DNA from: Pseudomethylobacillus aquaticus
GTDB lineage: Bacteria; Pseudomonadota; Gammaproteobacteria; Burkholderiales; Methylophilaceae
Assembly (NCBI RefSeq): GCF_003730115.1
Contig: NZ_RJVP01000001.1
Span: 372,001-436,000, forward strand
DNA length: 64,000 nt
Reading direction: 5' to 3'
Made by a program: the position numbers and the translations under genes. This document shows positions 6,845 to 17,023 of this stretch, in pieces. The notes below the pieces were generated by a model. That model worked only from the letters and a program-made list of their open reading frames with translations, was not told the DNA's origin and did not search any database. Positions within the stretch are counted from its first letter, which is position 1. Every line of letters begins with the position of its first letter.

Positions 6845-9732
6845 ACAATATGCTGACTTCCGGCCAGACCCCATGGTTGCAGATCGTGCTGGTGATCCTG
6901 TTGGCCTCTGGTGCCGCGCTGGTCAACTACCCGCTCAGCAGCTACCGACCCACCCCTGAGAATAGCGTATTGCGGCATCAATCGATCCAGTCTGTCGATG
7001 CACGCTTATGGCAGGACCCGTTTGCCGCGATCCGCAGCGCGGAATCCAGATCAGCAAGAACCGCATGCGAGGCCAGCACCAAGGACGATTGCCCCGCAGA
7101 TGCGGACATCGCGTGGCTATCCAGCTTGCGCAGCCAGTATGGTGATCAGCATGCCTTGACTCTGGGAGTGATGGTGTCCGGTGGGGCCGCTGTCGGCGAC
7201 AACGAAGCCAGGCGACGCGCCCGGTATGCGGTGCTCTCCGCATTGCAGGTACAGGGATACTCGCCGGAGGATGCAGAACGCATCGGTCAGGTCAGGATAG
7301 CACCAGGCACGGCCCCCTCTTCCTGCAGCAGTGTACCGGCGAGCATACCGTTCGAGTGGCTGAGCCAGGATAACGCTGTCACAGCCAAGAAGATCCTGCT
7401 GCTGTGGCTGGATGAGCGTGCAATAAGCGAGACCCGCTTCAATGGTCAACAACTCGCCCCGGCCAACGCCAGCCTGTGCATCGCCAGCCTGCTGGCTGCC
7501 ATAAGCCCGGAGCGCAATGCACTGATAGGCCCGGCTTCCTCCTCCATGCTGCTGCAGATGCTTAGCGACCTGAAACAGCCGTTAACGCCTGTATCGCCGG
7601 ACGATGGAACCGCGCAACTGCCAATCAGCCAACTGGCGGTGTATTCCCCTTATGCCACCGTGGCACATGACCCCAGTGATCCCGCCTTGCACGCACGCGG
7701 ATTTGCATTCCACCGCAATGTGTCCACGGACGATGTGCTGGCGGCCGTCATATTCAAGGAGTTGCATCTGCGCCGCATAGGCAAGGATTATGGCTTGAGC
7801 CCGCAGGCGCAGGCTGGTCATATCGCCCTCATCAGCCAGTGGGATACGCTGTACGCACGCCGCCTGCAACAAAGCTTCGAGGGTGACTCGCAATTTCAGA
7901 CCCACCATTTTCGTTTCATGCGTGGTCTGGATGGGAAGCTGCATGACAGCAAGGAACCCACGCGCAGCGATGCAGCCAGCAGCAGGAACGGAACGCCAGA
8001 CCCGGCCAGCATAGAACGTCCGGATGGTGATGCCCAGACCGATTACCTGCGCCGCATCAGTGCAGAGCTGGCCCAAAAAGACCGCCTGTTGCGCGCTGAA
8101 TGCAGCCTGGGTAATCGCATACTCAAACAATGCGGCATTCGTGCCATTGGTATCCTGGCCAATGATTATTACGACAAGCTGTTGATCCTGCAGGCCTTGC
8201 GCAAGCAGTTTACAGAAGCCATTTTCTTCACTACCGACCTTGAAGCGGCGATGCTGCACCCCGCCGACAATCAACACACCCGCAATCTGCTGGTAGCGTC
8301 CAGTTTCGGTCTCGGCTTGCCCGGCATAGGGGGCTTGAGTCTGCAGGATGGTATCGCCCCATTCCGGGATAGTTATCAGACAGCGACCTTCCATGCGACA
8401 CAACTGGCAGTGTGCAAGTCGCTGGCAATGCGCGATGCACGATGCGAATCTCTGAGCAATTTAAACCCTTCGGCACAGCTGTACGAGATCGGCTTGAACC
8501 AGGTCATTCCCCTGCAGACCGCAGCTGCGACTGCGGCAACAGACAGGCAATGGCCCTACTATCTGGGCTTGCTGATCGGCATCACGCTGTGGTGGGCATA
8601 CCTGATCCGTTTCCCGGTAGCCATCAGCCAAGGTCAGGCCAGCCATCTGGACGGAGGCTACAAAGCCCGGTGGCAGACCATCAAACCAGCACTGCTATTG
8701 ATTGGCAGCCTGGCGATCGTGCTACTTGCAGCGCGACTGATACAGCTGACCCATGAGCCACTGTACTGGCTGGAAGGCGTGAGTAGCTGGCCCAGCGAGC
8801 TACTGCGCATGCTTGCACTGATCGTGAGCTTGAGCTGCATGCTGCACTTACATCAGCGGATACGTGCCAATCAGGCGCTGCTGCACACACATTATTTTGC
8901 AGAGGATGCTGGTTGGGGTGAGCTCGACGACCCGCGCCAATACCGCGTCTGGCAAGCCTGGCAGCACTTCCGCCAGGCCAGCTTCGGCCGCGTGTTCAGA
9001 CGCGCCTGCGTGCACACCACCCTGCTGATGTTCATCGGCATCTGTTTATTGCTGGCGCTGGGGCTGCCCAACACGCCAGTACGCGGCAACAGCGCCTACT
9101 ACTTCAGCAATGCGCTTTATCTGATCAGCGCAGGCATGGTGATCCTGCTCATCTTCTGCGTGGCCAGCTACATCGCCAGCTGCGTGGAGCTGATCAAGGA
9201 GCTCAGTCAGGAAACACGCTGGCCGCTGCGGCAGCTGGAGAAGTTCCAGCTGCCGCAGGGGCAGGAATACCGCTTCGATGACTGGCTGGAGATCAGGATG
9301 ATCGCCGAGCTGACCACACCGCTCAGCATGCTGGTGTTCTATCCCATTGCGCCACTGATGCTGCTACTGGCCTCACATAGCCAGCTGTTCGATGCCTGGG
9401 ACTTCTCCCCGGCGTTCATCCTGTTGTTCGCGGTGGCATTCGGCCTGGTGTTGTTGCATGCCTGGTGGCTGCGCAATGCAGCGGAACGAGCCCGTCAGCG
9501 CGCCATCGACGGCCTCGAACTACAACTGTTGCAGCTGCATGGCATGCACACGCTGGACAACCGGCAGTCGCTGATCACGCAAGGCAACCTGATCATGAGC
9601 CGCATCGCCGCATACCGTAGCGGGGCTTTCGCCCCATTCTCGCAGCAAGCCAGTGTCCGGGCGGTGCTGTATGTGATTGGTGCCGTTTCCGGGCTCAAGC
9701 TGGCCGAATACATGACCGCTTTGAACATTTAG
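6841..9732 (+). CDS. Large membrane protein with extracytoplasmic receptor-like region, family unknown
   Basis: A 963-residue protein I cannot assign to a named family. One helix (about residues 14-30) is followed by a roughly 540-residue hydrophilic region, probably periplasmic. About seven predicted helices follow near 571-592, 615-636, 653-670, 724-743, 756-781, 823-844 and 854-877. The extracytoplasmic part has alternating beta-alpha stretches resembling type I periplasmic-binding folds: ALIGPASSSML near 222, and GIRAIGILANDYYDKLL then EAIFFTTDLEAAMLHP and RNLLVASSFGLGLPG around 430-500. Several Cys residues could form disulfides. I see no kinase, cyclase or transporter motif. It is coupled to the leader ORF and followed by a small membrane protein. 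A sensor or ligand-gated membrane function is inference. Confidence 0.75.
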   Translation: MNNMLTSGQTPWLQIVLVILLASGAALVNYPLSSYRPTPENSVLRHQSIQSVDARLWQDPFAAIRSAESRSARTACEASTKDDCPADADIAWLSSLRSQYGDQHALTLGVMVSGGAAVGDNEARRRARYAVLSALQVQGYSPEDAERIGQVRIAPGTAPSSCSSVPASIPFEWLSQDNAVTAKKILLLWLDERAISETRFNGQQLAPANASLCIASLLAAISPERNALIGPASSSMLLQMLSDLKQPLTPVSPDDGTAQLPISQLAVYSPYATVAHDPSDPALHARGFAFHRNVSTDDVLAAVIFKELHLRRIGKDYGLSPQAQAGHIALISQWDTLYARRLQQSFEGDSQFQTHHFRFMRGLDGKLHDSKEPTRSDAASSRNGTPDPASIERPDGDAQTDYLRRISAELAQKDRLLRAECSLGNRILKQCGIRAIGILANDYYDKLLILQALRKQFTEAIFFTTDLEAAMLHPADNQHTRNLLVASSFGLGLPGIGGLSLQDGIAPFRDSYQTATFHATQLAVCKSLAMRDARCESLSNLNPSAQLYEIGLNQVIPLQTAAATAATDRQWPYYLGLLIGITLWWAYLIRFPVAISQGQASHLDGGYKARWQTIKPALLLIGSLAIVLLAARLIQLTHEPLYWLEGVSSWPSELLRMLALIVSLSCMLHLHQRIRANQALLHTHYFAEDAGWGELDDPRQYRVWQAWQHFRQASFGRVFRRACVHTTLLMFIGICLLLALGLPNTPVRGNSAYYFSNALYLISAGMVILLIFCVASYIASCVELIKELSQETRWPLRQLEKFQLPQGQEYRFDDWLEIRMIAELTTPLSMLVFYPIAPLMLLLASHSQLFDAWDFSPAFILLFAVAFGLVLLHAWWLRNAAERARQRAIDGLELQLLQLHGMHTLDNRQSLITQGNLIMSRIAAYRSGAFAPFSQQASVRAVLYVIGAVSGLKLAEYMTALNI

Positions 9733-9791
9733 ATCCATTACAAAACGGCTGCTTGCTGCATACAGCCTCTTACAAACCTCAGGGAGACAAC

Positions 9792-10127
9792 ATGCCATTG
9801 GAACAATTGATACTGGTTATCCTGCTTGGCGCCATGCTGGGTGCAGCTGGTCAATGTGTACGCGTCATCGCCGGCTTCAAGAAGCTGCATGGCAAGGCCG
9901 AACGTACCGGCACCTCGGTCAGTAAGCTGATCCAGCTGTCCGACCTGTACATCAGCCTGCTCATCGGCGCCGTCGCCGGTGTGCTTGGTGCGCTGTTACT
10001 ATGGGAGGAGTTCCTCAACACCGATGGGCTGCAGCGCCAAACCGTATTCACACTGCTGGGCATGGGCTACGCGGGCTCCGATTTCATTGAGGCTTTCATT
10101 AAGAAATATGTGCCTGAATCGCCCTGA
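9792..10127 (+). CDS. Small membrane protein (111 aa), unknown
   Basis: The start is placed at ATG 9792 because AGGGAG lies 5 bases upstream; the longer in-frame ATG at 9753 has no such site. Three hydrophobic segments are visible: residues about 5-27, 52-72 and 84-100. A basic loop (KKLHGKAERTGTS) lies between the first two. The C-terminus TLLGMGYAGSDFIEAFIKKYVPE contains the GYAGxDFIE pattern seen in some holin-like and small integral membrane proteins. It lies 59 bp after the 963-residue gene in the same direction, so the two may work together. Confidence 0.7.
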   Translation: MPLEQLILVILLGAMLGAAGQCVRVIAGFKKLHGKAERTGTSVSKLIQLSDLYISLLIGAVAGVLGALLLWEEFLNTDGLQRQTVFTLLGMGYAGSDFIEAFIKKYVPESP

Positions 10128-10338
10128 CCCGCCTCAACGAAAACACTGGAAACATCGCTGCTCACCGCGCAAAATCCAGCAGTCAAGACTAGCCGCCAGA
10201 ACAGGTAGACTAAAGGCTGGGAACCATGCCCTGTCATCAAAAATAAAGCGGGGTGGTGCATGGAAAAAACGCTGGATAATGTATATATTTGATACAGCGT
10301 TGCAAGCTTGATTATTTTTACCTTACCAGGGAGCCATC

Positions 10339-10524
10339 ATGGCAGAAGATTTTATGAAAGACAGTAAAGAACGCGTTGCGCTTGACCTACTCAAGCTGAT
10401 CGGAGAAAAGGAAGACTCCGATCCCAAGGCCGTTCGTGATCGCAGCTACTGGATCGCGCTTTATCACCATTGCTACCTCGCAGCCAACGGCGCTTCTCCC
10501 AAAGAGATCTTCGAGAAAAAATAA
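10339..10524 (+). CDS. Small hypothetical protein (61 aa)
   Basis: AGGGAG is placed 6 bases before the ATG. The 61-residue product is charged and predicted helical (KDSKERVALDLLKLIGEKED), with an aromatic cluster SYWIALYHHCYLAANG before a basic C-terminus. No signal peptide or membrane helix is visible and I recognise no family. A 211-bp gap separates it from the gene before; the gap contains AT-rich sequence (TTGATA near 10289, GATTAT near 10310) that may be its promoter. A strong terminator follows immediately. Confidence 0.65.
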   Translation: MAEDFMKDSKERVALDLLKLIGEKEDSDPKAVRDRSYWIALYHHCYLAANGASPKEIFEKK

Positions 10525-10534
10525 GCCAATTCCG

Positions 10535-10576
10535 CACCCATTAAAAAGCCTGCATCTGCAGGCTTTTTAATGGGTG
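10535..10576. terminator. Strong bidirectional terminator (20-bp perfect inverted repeat)
   Basis: Arms at 10535-10554 and 10557-10576 are perfectly complementary, with a 2-base centre. The stem includes AAAAAGCC...GGCTTTTT, so either strand gives a GC-rich stem followed by T residues. It lies between the convergent 61-residue gene and ygiQ and can serve both. Confidence 0.85.
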
Positions 10577-10597
10577 AAGCTCGGTCTAACAGACGTC

Positions 10598-12736
10598 TCA
10601 TTTACCGCGTGTGGGCGCACGCGCCGGGCTGCGGGCTGCAGTTTTGATTCTGGACCCGGTTCTGGCTGCAGCGGCAACCACAGGCTTGATCGGCTGCCAG
10701 GCCGGAACCAGATGCTTCTTGCCGTTACCGATCAGGTCGGCACGCCCCATCTTCTTGAGGGCTTCGCGCAACATGGGCCAGTTGTTGGGGTCATGGTAGC
10801 GGATGAAGGCTTTGTGCAAACGGCGTACGCCACCGGCTTTGGGGATGGGCACCTGTTCGCTGTCATGGGTGACCTTGCGCAGCGGGTTCTTGCCGGAGTG
10901 GTACATGGCCGTGGCCATCGCCATCGGTGTAGGCGTAAAGGTCTGCACCTGATCCAGCTTGAAATCGTATTTCTTTAGCCACAGCGCCAGGTTCAGCATG
11001 TCTTCATCGGTGGTGCCAGGGTGTGCCGCGATGAAGTACGGGATCAGGTATTGCTCCTTGCCTGCTTCTTTCGAGAATTTCTCGAACATGAGTTTGAACT
11101 CATCGTATGCGCTCATGCCCGGCTTCATCATCTTGGACAGCACATTGTCTTCGGAATGCTCGGGCGCGATCTTGAGGTAGCCGCCCACATGGTGCTGCAC
11201 CAGTTCCTTGACGTATTCAGGCGAGGTCACGGCCAGGTCATAGCGCAGGCCGGAGCCGACCAGGATCTTCTTGACGCCCTTGATGGCGCGGGCCTTGCGA
11301 TATAGCTGGATCAGGGCCGAATGATCGGTGTTGAGGTTCTCGCAAATGCCAGGATACACACAGGACAGCTTGCGGCAGGCCTGTTCTATGGTTTCCGATT
11401 TGCAGGCCATGCGGTACATATTCGCAGTGGGGCCGCCTAGGTCGGAGATCACGCCGGTGAAGCCTTCCACCTTGTCGCGGATCTCCACGATCTCGTTGAG
11501 GATGGATTCTTCCGAGCGGCTCTGGATGATGCGGCCTTCGTGCTCGGTGATGGAACAGAAGGTACAACCGCCGAAGCAGCCACGCATGATGTTGACCGAG
11601 AAGCGGATCATCTCCCAGGCCGGGATCCTGGCCGCGCCATAGGCTGGATGCGGCTTGCGCGCATAGGGCAGATCGTAGACGTAATCCATTTCCTTGGTGG
11701 TGAGCGGGATGGGTGGCGGGTTGAGCCACACTTCACGGTCGCCATGGCGCTGCACCAGCGCGCGCGCATTGCCAGGATTGGACTCGAGGTGCAGCACGCG
11801 CGAGGCATGCGCATACATCACCGGGTCCTGCGAGACTTCTTCATAAGCAGGCAAACGCACCACCTGCAATTCACGCGGCACCTTCTGCTTGCGCACGATC
11901 TGGATGGCACTGACGCCCGCAGGCAAGGCTGCGCTGGCGTCTATCTTGTCGTCCGTCTCGCAACTGGAACCGGCGCCCATCTTCATTTCATAGGGGTCTA
12001 CATGCACATCGACCTTGCCCGGCCTGTCCATCTGCGTGGAAGCGACCTCCTGCCAGCCCTCCGGAATACGCTTGCGCAGATAAGCCGTGCCACGGATATC
12101 GGTGATCTCGCTGACCGGTTCGCCACGTGCGATACGGTGCGTGAGCTCCACCAGGGCGCGCTCGGCATTGCCGTACAACAGGATATCGGCCTTGGAATCG
12201 ACCAGAATGGAGCGGCGTACCTTGTCCGACCAGTAATCATAGTGTGCGATGCGGCGCAAACTGGCTTCGATGCTACCGACCACCAAGGGCACATCGGGGT
12301 AGGCTTCGCGGCAGCGCTGGCTGTAGACCAGCACGGCACGATCCGGGCGTTTGCCCGCCGCAGCGCCCGGCGTGTAGGCATCGTCAGAACGTATCTTGCG
12401 GTCAGCCGTATAGCGGTTGACCATGGAATCCATATTGCCGGCGGTGATGCCGTAATACAGATTAGGTTTGCCCAGCGCCTTGAAGGCATCGGCAGACTGC
12501 CAGTCCGGCTGAGCGATGATGCCGACGCGGAAGCCCTGGGCTTCCAGCAAACGGCCGACCAGCGCCATGCCAAAGCTGGGATGGTCGATATAGGCGTCAC
12601 CCGTGACCAGAATGATGTCGCAACTATCCCAGCCGAGCTGCTCCATTTCGGCGCGCGTCATCGGCAGCATGGCGGCGACGCCAAAGCGCTTGGCCCAGTA
12701 GGGGCGATAGGTATTGATTTGTCTCGGAGTTTCCAT
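10598..12736 (-). CDS. ygiQ: YgiQ family radical SAM protein
   Basis: A 712-residue UPF0313/YgiQ protein. The N-terminal part carries the family block [18 protein letters not shown]. The radical-SAM cluster motif CxxxCxxC appears as CFGGCTFC near residue 390, followed by SITEHEGR. Conserved segments [11 protein letters not shown]-like and [19 protein letters not shown] follow. The C-terminal 40 residues are a basic Ala/Arg-rich tail. The family's reaction is not established. The gene stands alone between a convergent terminator and the divergent aat gene. Confidence 0.93.
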   Translation of the reverse strand: METPRQINTYRPYWAKRFGVAAMLPMTRAEMEQLGWDSCDIILVTGDAYIDHPSFGMALVGRLLEAQGFRVGIIAQPDWQSADAFKALGKPNLYYGITAGNMDSMVNRYTADRKIRSDDAYTPGAAAGKRPDRAVLVYSQRCREAYPDVPLVVGSIEASLRRIAHYDYWSDKVRRSILVDSKADILLYGNAERALVELTHRIARGEPVSEITDIRGTAYLRKRIPEGWQEVASTQMDRPGKVDVHVDPYEMKMGAGSSCETDDKIDASAALPAGVSAIQIVRKQKVPRELQVVRLPAYEEVSQDPVMYAHASRVLHLESNPGNARALVQRHGDREVWLNPPPIPLTTKEMDYVYDLPYARKPHPAYGAARIPAWEMIRFSVNIMRGCFGGCTFCSITEHEGRIIQSRSEESILNEIVEIRDKVEGFTGVISDLGGPTANMYRMACKSETIEQACRKLSCVYPGICENLNTDHSALIQLYRKARAIKGVKKILVGSGLRYDLAVTSPEYVKELVQHHVGGYLKIAPEHSEDNVLSKMMKPGMSAYDEFKLMFEKFSKEAGKEQYLIPYFIAAHPGTTDEDMLNLALWLKKYDFKLDQVQTFTPTPMAMATAMYHSGKNPLRKVTHDSEQVPIPKAGGVRRLHKAFIRYHDPNNWPMLREALKKMGRADLIGNGKKHLVPAWQPIKPVVAAAARTGSRIKTAARSPARAPTRGK

Positions 12737-12917
12737 GAGGCGCGCATTCTACTATGTTTGCAGGATAAGCCCTAATCAATTGAATGCATGATGAAATCCA
12801 GCCTGACCGGCATTCCCGTGCATCGCCGCACCCAGCATGGGCAGGCACGGCACAAGACTCAATGGATACAGCATTCAATAAGATAATATAGGCAAACCTT
12901 ATGCCTGTTTTGACACC

Positions 12918-13619
12918 ATGATCCCTTGGCTTGCATCCGACGCCCCTTTCCCGCCACTAGAGCAGGCCCTGCAGGAACCCAACGGCCTGCTGGCCGCGAG
13001 TGCAGAACTGGATTGGCGGCGTCTGTTGCAGGCTTATCAGCGCGGCATCTTCCCGTGGTTCAATCCGGGCGAACCGGTGTTGTGGTGGAGTCCGGACCCA
13101 CGCACGGTGCTCTACCCTCAGGAACTCAAGGTTTCGCGCTCGTTGAGGCAGCGCATGCGCAGGCAGGATCATGAGATCCGTTACAACACCGCGTTCGAGC
13201 GGGTCATTGCGGCCTGCGCCAGCACGCCGAGACCAGGGCAGCACGGCACCTGGATAGACCAGCAGATCATCCACGCCTATTCCGAACTGCACGCACGCGG
13301 TTATGCGCACAGCGCGGAGACCTGGATGGACGGAGAACTGGTCGGTGGCCTGTATGGCGTTAGCATAGGTAAAGTGTTCTATGGTGAATCCATGTTCCAC
13401 CATGTCAGCGATGCCTCCAAACTGGCTTTCGTGCAGCTGGTGCAGGCGCTGCAGCAGGCTGGCTGTGGGCTGATCGACTGCCAGATGCACACCGCGCATC
13501 TACACCGCTTTGGTGCCAGGCCCATCCCGAGAACCCTGTTCGCACGGCAGCTGTCAGAATTGGTAGACTGTCACGTCGATTACCCCTTCTTCAACAGGAA
13601 CCCCACACCCGGATCATGA
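12918..13619 (+). CDS. aat: Leucyl/phenylalanyl-tRNA--protein transferase
   Basis: A 233-residue Aat, which adds Leu or Phe to proteins with N-terminal Lys or Arg, creating primary destabilising residues for ClpS/ClpAP. The FPWFNPGEPVLWWSPDPR block (about residues 44-61) and the later VGGLYGVSIGKVFYGESMFH block are diagnostic. The stop overlaps the bpt start by ATGA. The two N-degron transferases form one translationally coupled operon. The 181-bp gap upstream is shared with divergent ygiQ. Confidence 0.97.
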   Translation: MIPWLASDAPFPPLEQALQEPNGLLAASAELDWRRLLQAYQRGIFPWFNPGEPVLWWSPDPRTVLYPQELKVSRSLRQRMRRQDHEIRYNTAFERVIAACASTPRPGQHGTWIDQQIIHAYSELHARGYAHSAETWMDGELVGGLYGVSIGKVFYGESMFHHVSDASKLAFVQLVQALQQAGCGLIDCQMHTAHLHRFGARPIPRTLFARQLSELVDCHVDYPFFNRNPTPGS

Positions 13620-14356
13620 CGCTACCCGGCGAAAGCTCACTGCAACGCATCCAGTTCTACGCAAGTAGCAGCTATGCCTGTGGTTACCTGCCGGGCAAGC
13701 TGGCGCAGTCACTCATCGCCACACCGCACCACCTGATCGATAGCGCAGCCTACAGCGGGCTGATCCAGCTTGGGTTCAGACGCAGTGGCAAATTCGCATA
13801 CCGTCCGCACTGCGAGCACTGCAATGCCTGCATCGCAGTCCGGCTGCCCGTCGCGGAGTTCAAGCCATCGCGTAGTCAGCGGCGCGCCTGGAAACAGCAT
13901 CAATCCCTGAGCACCCGTATCCTGCCTCTGGAATTTCGTGAAGAGCATCATGCGCTGTATCAGCAATATCAACTGGCACGCCACAGTGATGCTGACCCGG
14001 CACAGAACAGCGCCGCCCAATACCGTGAATTCCTGGTGCAAAGCAATGTGCACAGCGTGATGGTGGAATTTCGCGACCAGGACAAGTTATGCATGGTCAG
14101 CGTAGTGGACGTCGTCGGCGATGGCCTCTCTGCGGTGTATACCTTTTATGACTGCAGTGATGTACGCAGCAGCTACGGCACCTTCAACGTGTTGTGGCTG
14201 AACGCCTGGTGCCAGGCACTGCAACTGCCTTACCTTTATCTGGGCTACTGGATCGCCGAGAGCCGGAAAATGGCCTATAAGCAGCAATTCCAGCCGCAGC
14301 AGGGGCTGATCGATGGCGAGTGGGCACCCTTGCGCATCGCACCCTCTGGCAAATAA
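13616..14356 (+). CDS. bpt: Aspartate/glutamate leucyltransferase (bacterial Ate homologue)
   Basis: A 246-residue member of the arginyltransferase fold. Bacterial Bpt enzymes transfer Leu from leucyl-tRNA to N-terminal Asp or Glu. Visible are the N-terminal SYACGYLPGKLAQSL block, the RRSGKFAYRPHCEHCNACIAVRLPV segment with its cysteine cluster near residues 62-68, and the C-terminal YLGYWIAESRKMAYKQQFQP, all characteristic. It is coupled to aat by an ATGA overlap. Confidence 0.95.
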   Translation: MTLPGESSLQRIQFYASSSYACGYLPGKLAQSLIATPHHLIDSAAYSGLIQLGFRRSGKFAYRPHCEHCNACIAVRLPVAEFKPSRSQRRAWKQHQSLSTRILPLEFREEHHALYQQYQLARHSDADPAQNSAAQYREFLVQSNVHSVMVEFRDQDKLCMVSVVDVVGDGLSAVYTFYDCSDVRSSYGTFNVLWLNAWCQALQLPYLYLGYWIAESRKMAYKQQFQPQQGLIDGEWAPLRIAPSGK

Positions 14357-14366
14357 CCACAGGCCA

Positions 14367-14433
14367 GGCTTGCGCTACAGATCAAAGCAAGCGCAGCTTG
14401 TCCTACGAATCAAGCAAGCGCAGCTTGCGCTAC
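14367..14433. repeat. Short tandem repeat, GCAAGCGCAGCTTG(C/T)(G/C)CTAC units
   Basis: Two copies of AAGCAAGCGCAGCTTG followed by TCCTAC or CGCTAC lie at about 14385-14406 and 14412-14433, with a partial copy (GGCTTGCGCTACA) at 14367-14379. Each unit contains the small inverted repeat GCAAGC/GCTTGC. This resembles intergenic palindromic repeats rather than a gene. The rest of the 388-bp bpt-tyrA gap holds only the hairpin at 14564 and no credible ORF. Confidence 0.6.
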
Positions 14434-14563
14434 AAACAAGGGCAACTAGGCTGGTTCAGAGGGAATCACCCTGTTTGCATCCAAGCTGCATAGCAATTTT
14501 CTGCATCAGTTTGAACTTTTTGCATCACAGTGATTCTTATCCACTGTCATCTCCGTTACAAAC

Positions 14564-14610
14564 CGGCGTTCAAGGGCGAGGAAACTCGTGTTTGAGCGCC
14601 GATTTTGTTT
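14564..14610 (+). terminator. Hairpin with GNRA loop and T-rich tail between bpt and tyrA
   Basis: CGGCGTTCAA (14564-14573) pairs with TTGAGCGCCG (14592-14601), including one G-T pair. An inner CGAG/CTCG stem is capped by GAAA. A T-rich stretch (ATTTTGTTT) follows. It is best read as the terminator of aat-bpt, although it lies about 200 bp after the stop. Confidence 0.5.
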
Positions 14611-14744
14611 CAGTGGCAGCAGCTTGACCTGGCAAGCTGCGCATGTGCACACTGCCAGAAACCAGCGGCTAGCATACGCCCAGTCTTGCCCTCGCTTGAT
14701 CCACTTTAGCGCTCACGCTGCCTGCCCTGACCGGCAAAGCACCC

Positions 14745-15653
14745 ATGTTACAATTGCCTCTTTTTATTTCGCGTGTGATCCCGTTGAACAAGATCGTTAT
14801 CTTTGGTGTGGGGCTGATCGGCGGCTCGCTGGCCATCGCTATCCGGCAAGCACACCCTGCAGTCGAGATCGTCGGCCTGGGCCGCGATGGTGAGCTGTTG
14901 CATGCTGCGACCGAACTCGGCGTCATCGACCGCACGGCAGCTTCTATCGCGGAGGCCATGCAGGACGCCGATCTGGTGGTGATTGCCACGCCGGTGGCGC
15001 AGATACGCGCCATTTTGCAAGCCATCACGCCCCACCTGCAGGCGCATACCATCGTCACCGACGTGGGCAGCACCAAATCCGATGTATTGGCTTATGCACG
15101 ACAGGCGCTCCCGGCCGACTACCGTGGCTTCGTCGCAGGCCATCCCATCGCTGGCGCAGAAAAAACCGGTGTCACGGCAGCACGTGACGGCTTGTTCCAT
15201 CACAAGCATGTGGTGCTGACCCCTGATGCGCACACCAGTGCACAAGCATTACAGTCTGTGCAATCACTGTGGGAAAGCGCAGGCGCAAAGGTGGTGTGCA
15301 TGAGCGCACAACAGCACGATGCGATCTTCGCAGCGGTCAGTCATTTGCCGCATCTACTCGCCTTCGCTCTGGTGAACGAACTGGCCAGTCGTGACAACCA
15401 GGTCGAGCTGTTCCGTTTTGCCGCCAGTGGCTTCCGTGATTTCACGCGCATCGCGGGCAGTTCGCCCGAAATGTGGCGTGATATCACGCTCGCCAACCGC
15501 AGCGCGCTGCTGGCCGAGCTGGACGCCTACCAAAAACAATTACGCCAATTGCAAACCCTGATCGAGCACCAGGACAGCGCGGGCCTGCTGGCCATGTTCG
15601 AACATGCCAGCCAGGCGCGCAACACCTGGGCAGAAAGCCTGCAGTCGCAATGA
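14745..15653 (+). CDS. tyrA: Prephenate dehydrogenase
   Basis: A 302-residue NAD(P)-dependent enzyme of tyrosine synthesis (prephenate or arogenate oxidation with decarboxylation). The Rossmann motif [15 protein letters not shown] lies near the N-terminus. Conserved [30 protein letters not shown] (active-site His) and [14 protein letters not shown] follow. The start is uncertain: ATG 14745 adds about 13 residues before the glycine motif, and a -10-like TACAAT directly follows it, so GTG 14775 is possible. The stop overlaps aroA by ATGA, giving the common betaproteobacterial tyrA-aroA pair. Confidence 0.94.
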   Translation: MLQLPLFISRVIPLNKIVIFGVGLIGGSLAIAIRQAHPAVEIVGLGRDGELLHAATELGVIDRTAASIAEAMQDADLVVIATPVAQIRAILQAITPHLQAHTIVTDVGSTKSDVLAYARQALPADYRGFVAGHPIAGAEKTGVTAARDGLFHHKHVVLTPDAHTSAQALQSVQSLWESAGAKVVCMSAQQHDAIFAAVSHLPHLLAFALVNELASRDNQVELFRFAASGFRDFTRIAGSSPEMWRDITLANRSALLAELDAYQKQLRQLQTLIEHQDSAGLLAMFEHASQARNTWAESLQSQ

Positions 15654-16936
15654 AACAACTCCATCTTGCCGCTGTGCATCAAGCACAAGGCAGCATCGCC
15701 CTGCCCGGCTCAAAGAGCATCTCCAACCGCATGCTGCTGCTGGCGGCCCTCGCCTCCGGCACCACCGAGATCCGCGACCTGCTGGTATCGGACGATACCG
15801 ACCGCATGCTGGACGCGCTGAAATTGCTGGGTGTGCCACTGCATCATCAAAGCAAACATAGCTGGCAGGTCACCGGTGCCGATGGGCGATTCCCGGTGAA
15901 ACAGGCAGCACTGTTCCTGGGCAACGCTGGGACCGTATTCCGTCCGCTGACAGCGGCACTCGCCTTCAGCGACGGTGATTATCAGCTGTCCGGTGTGGCG
16001 CGCATGCATGAACGCCCGATCGGGGATCTGGTCGATGCTTTGCGTCTGACCGGCGCTCACATCGACTATCTGCACAACCCGGGCTTTCCGCCATTGCACA
16101 TCCGTCCGGGCAAGATCGTGTTCGATCAGCCAATACGCGTGCGTGGCGATGTGTCCAGCCAGTTCCTCACCGCCCTGCTGATGGCCCTGCCGCTGACCGG
16201 TCAGGACTGCACCATTGAAGTTGAGGGAGAACTGATCTCCAAACCTTATATCGAGATCACGCTGAACCTGATGGCACGCTTCGGCGTGCAGGTCAGCCGC
16301 GAAGGCTGGCAGCGCTTCCAGCTGCATGCTGGCAGCCGCTACACCAGCCCCGGCGTACTGCAGGTGGAAGGTGATGCATCCTCAGCCTCTTACTTCCTGG
16401 CCGCAGGCGCGATCGGTGGTGGCCCGGTACGCGTTACCGGGCTCAATGCGCAGAGCATACAGGGCGATGTACGTTTTGCCGATGCGCTGGCCTTGATGGG
16501 GGCGGATATTCGTTATGGTGACAACTGGATCACGGCCAGCGGCAATGGCAAGCCGCTGCGCCCCATCGACCTGGATTGCAACCACATCCCGGATGCTGCC
16601 ATGACGCTGGCCATGCTGGCCTTGTTCGCGGATGGCACGTCCACCTTGCGCAATATCGCCAGCTGGCGCGTAAAAGAGACGGACCGGCTAACTGCCATGG
16701 CCACCGAACTGCGCAAGCTGGGCGCAGAGGTGGAAGAAGGTGCTGACTATATCCGTATCACACCACCCGCCAGATTGACGGCAGGCGCGGCTATCGACAC
16801 CTACGACGACCACCGCATGGCCATGTGCTTTTCACTGGCCTCGCTGGGCAAGGTAGACGTCATCATCAATGACCCGGATTGTGTGGCGAAGACCTTCCCG
16901 GATTATTTCCAGCAATTGGGCACGCTGCTAAGCTGA
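15650..16936 (+). CDS. aroA: 3-phosphoshikimate 1-carboxyvinyltransferase (EPSP synthase)
   Basis: A 428-residue EPSP synthase of the shikimate pathway, condensing shikimate-3-phosphate with phosphoenolpyruvate. Signatures: [17 protein letters not shown] (about 18-34), [18 protein letters not shown] (about 89-106; NAGTxxR binds PEP) and the C-terminal [16 protein letters not shown]. The pattern around residues 91-101 is that of the glyphosate-sensitive class I enzyme. It is coupled to tyrA by ATGA and lies upstream of cmk in the conserved order. Confidence 0.97.
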   Translation: MKQLHLAAVHQAQGSIALPGSKSISNRMLLLAALASGTTEIRDLLVSDDTDRMLDALKLLGVPLHHQSKHSWQVTGADGRFPVKQAALFLGNAGTVFRPLTAALAFSDGDYQLSGVARMHERPIGDLVDALRLTGAHIDYLHNPGFPPLHIRPGKIVFDQPIRVRGDVSSQFLTALLMALPLTGQDCTIEVEGELISKPYIEITLNLMARFGVQVSREGWQRFQLHAGSRYTSPGVLQVEGDASSASYFLAAGAIGGGPVRVTGLNAQSIQGDVRFADALALMGADIRYGDNWITASGNGKPLRPIDLDCNHIPDAAMTLAMLALFADGTSTLRNIASWRVKETDRLTAMATELRKLGAEVEEGADYIRITPPARLTAGAAIDTYDDHRMAMCFSLASLGKVDVIINDPDCVAKTFPDYFQQLGTLLS

Positions 16937-17023
16937 GCTGTACGACTAAGCTAGGCAACTAAACCAGCCCACCCGACTTCAGCCGCATCACCGACAGGCC
17001 AGTCGCACCCAGGCCGCTGACTG

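Noticed and set aside
11540-12775. Plus-strand open frame opposite ygiQ (411 codons)
   Set aside because: Antisense shadow of a clearly recognisable YgiQ gene, with no ribosome-binding site or domain.
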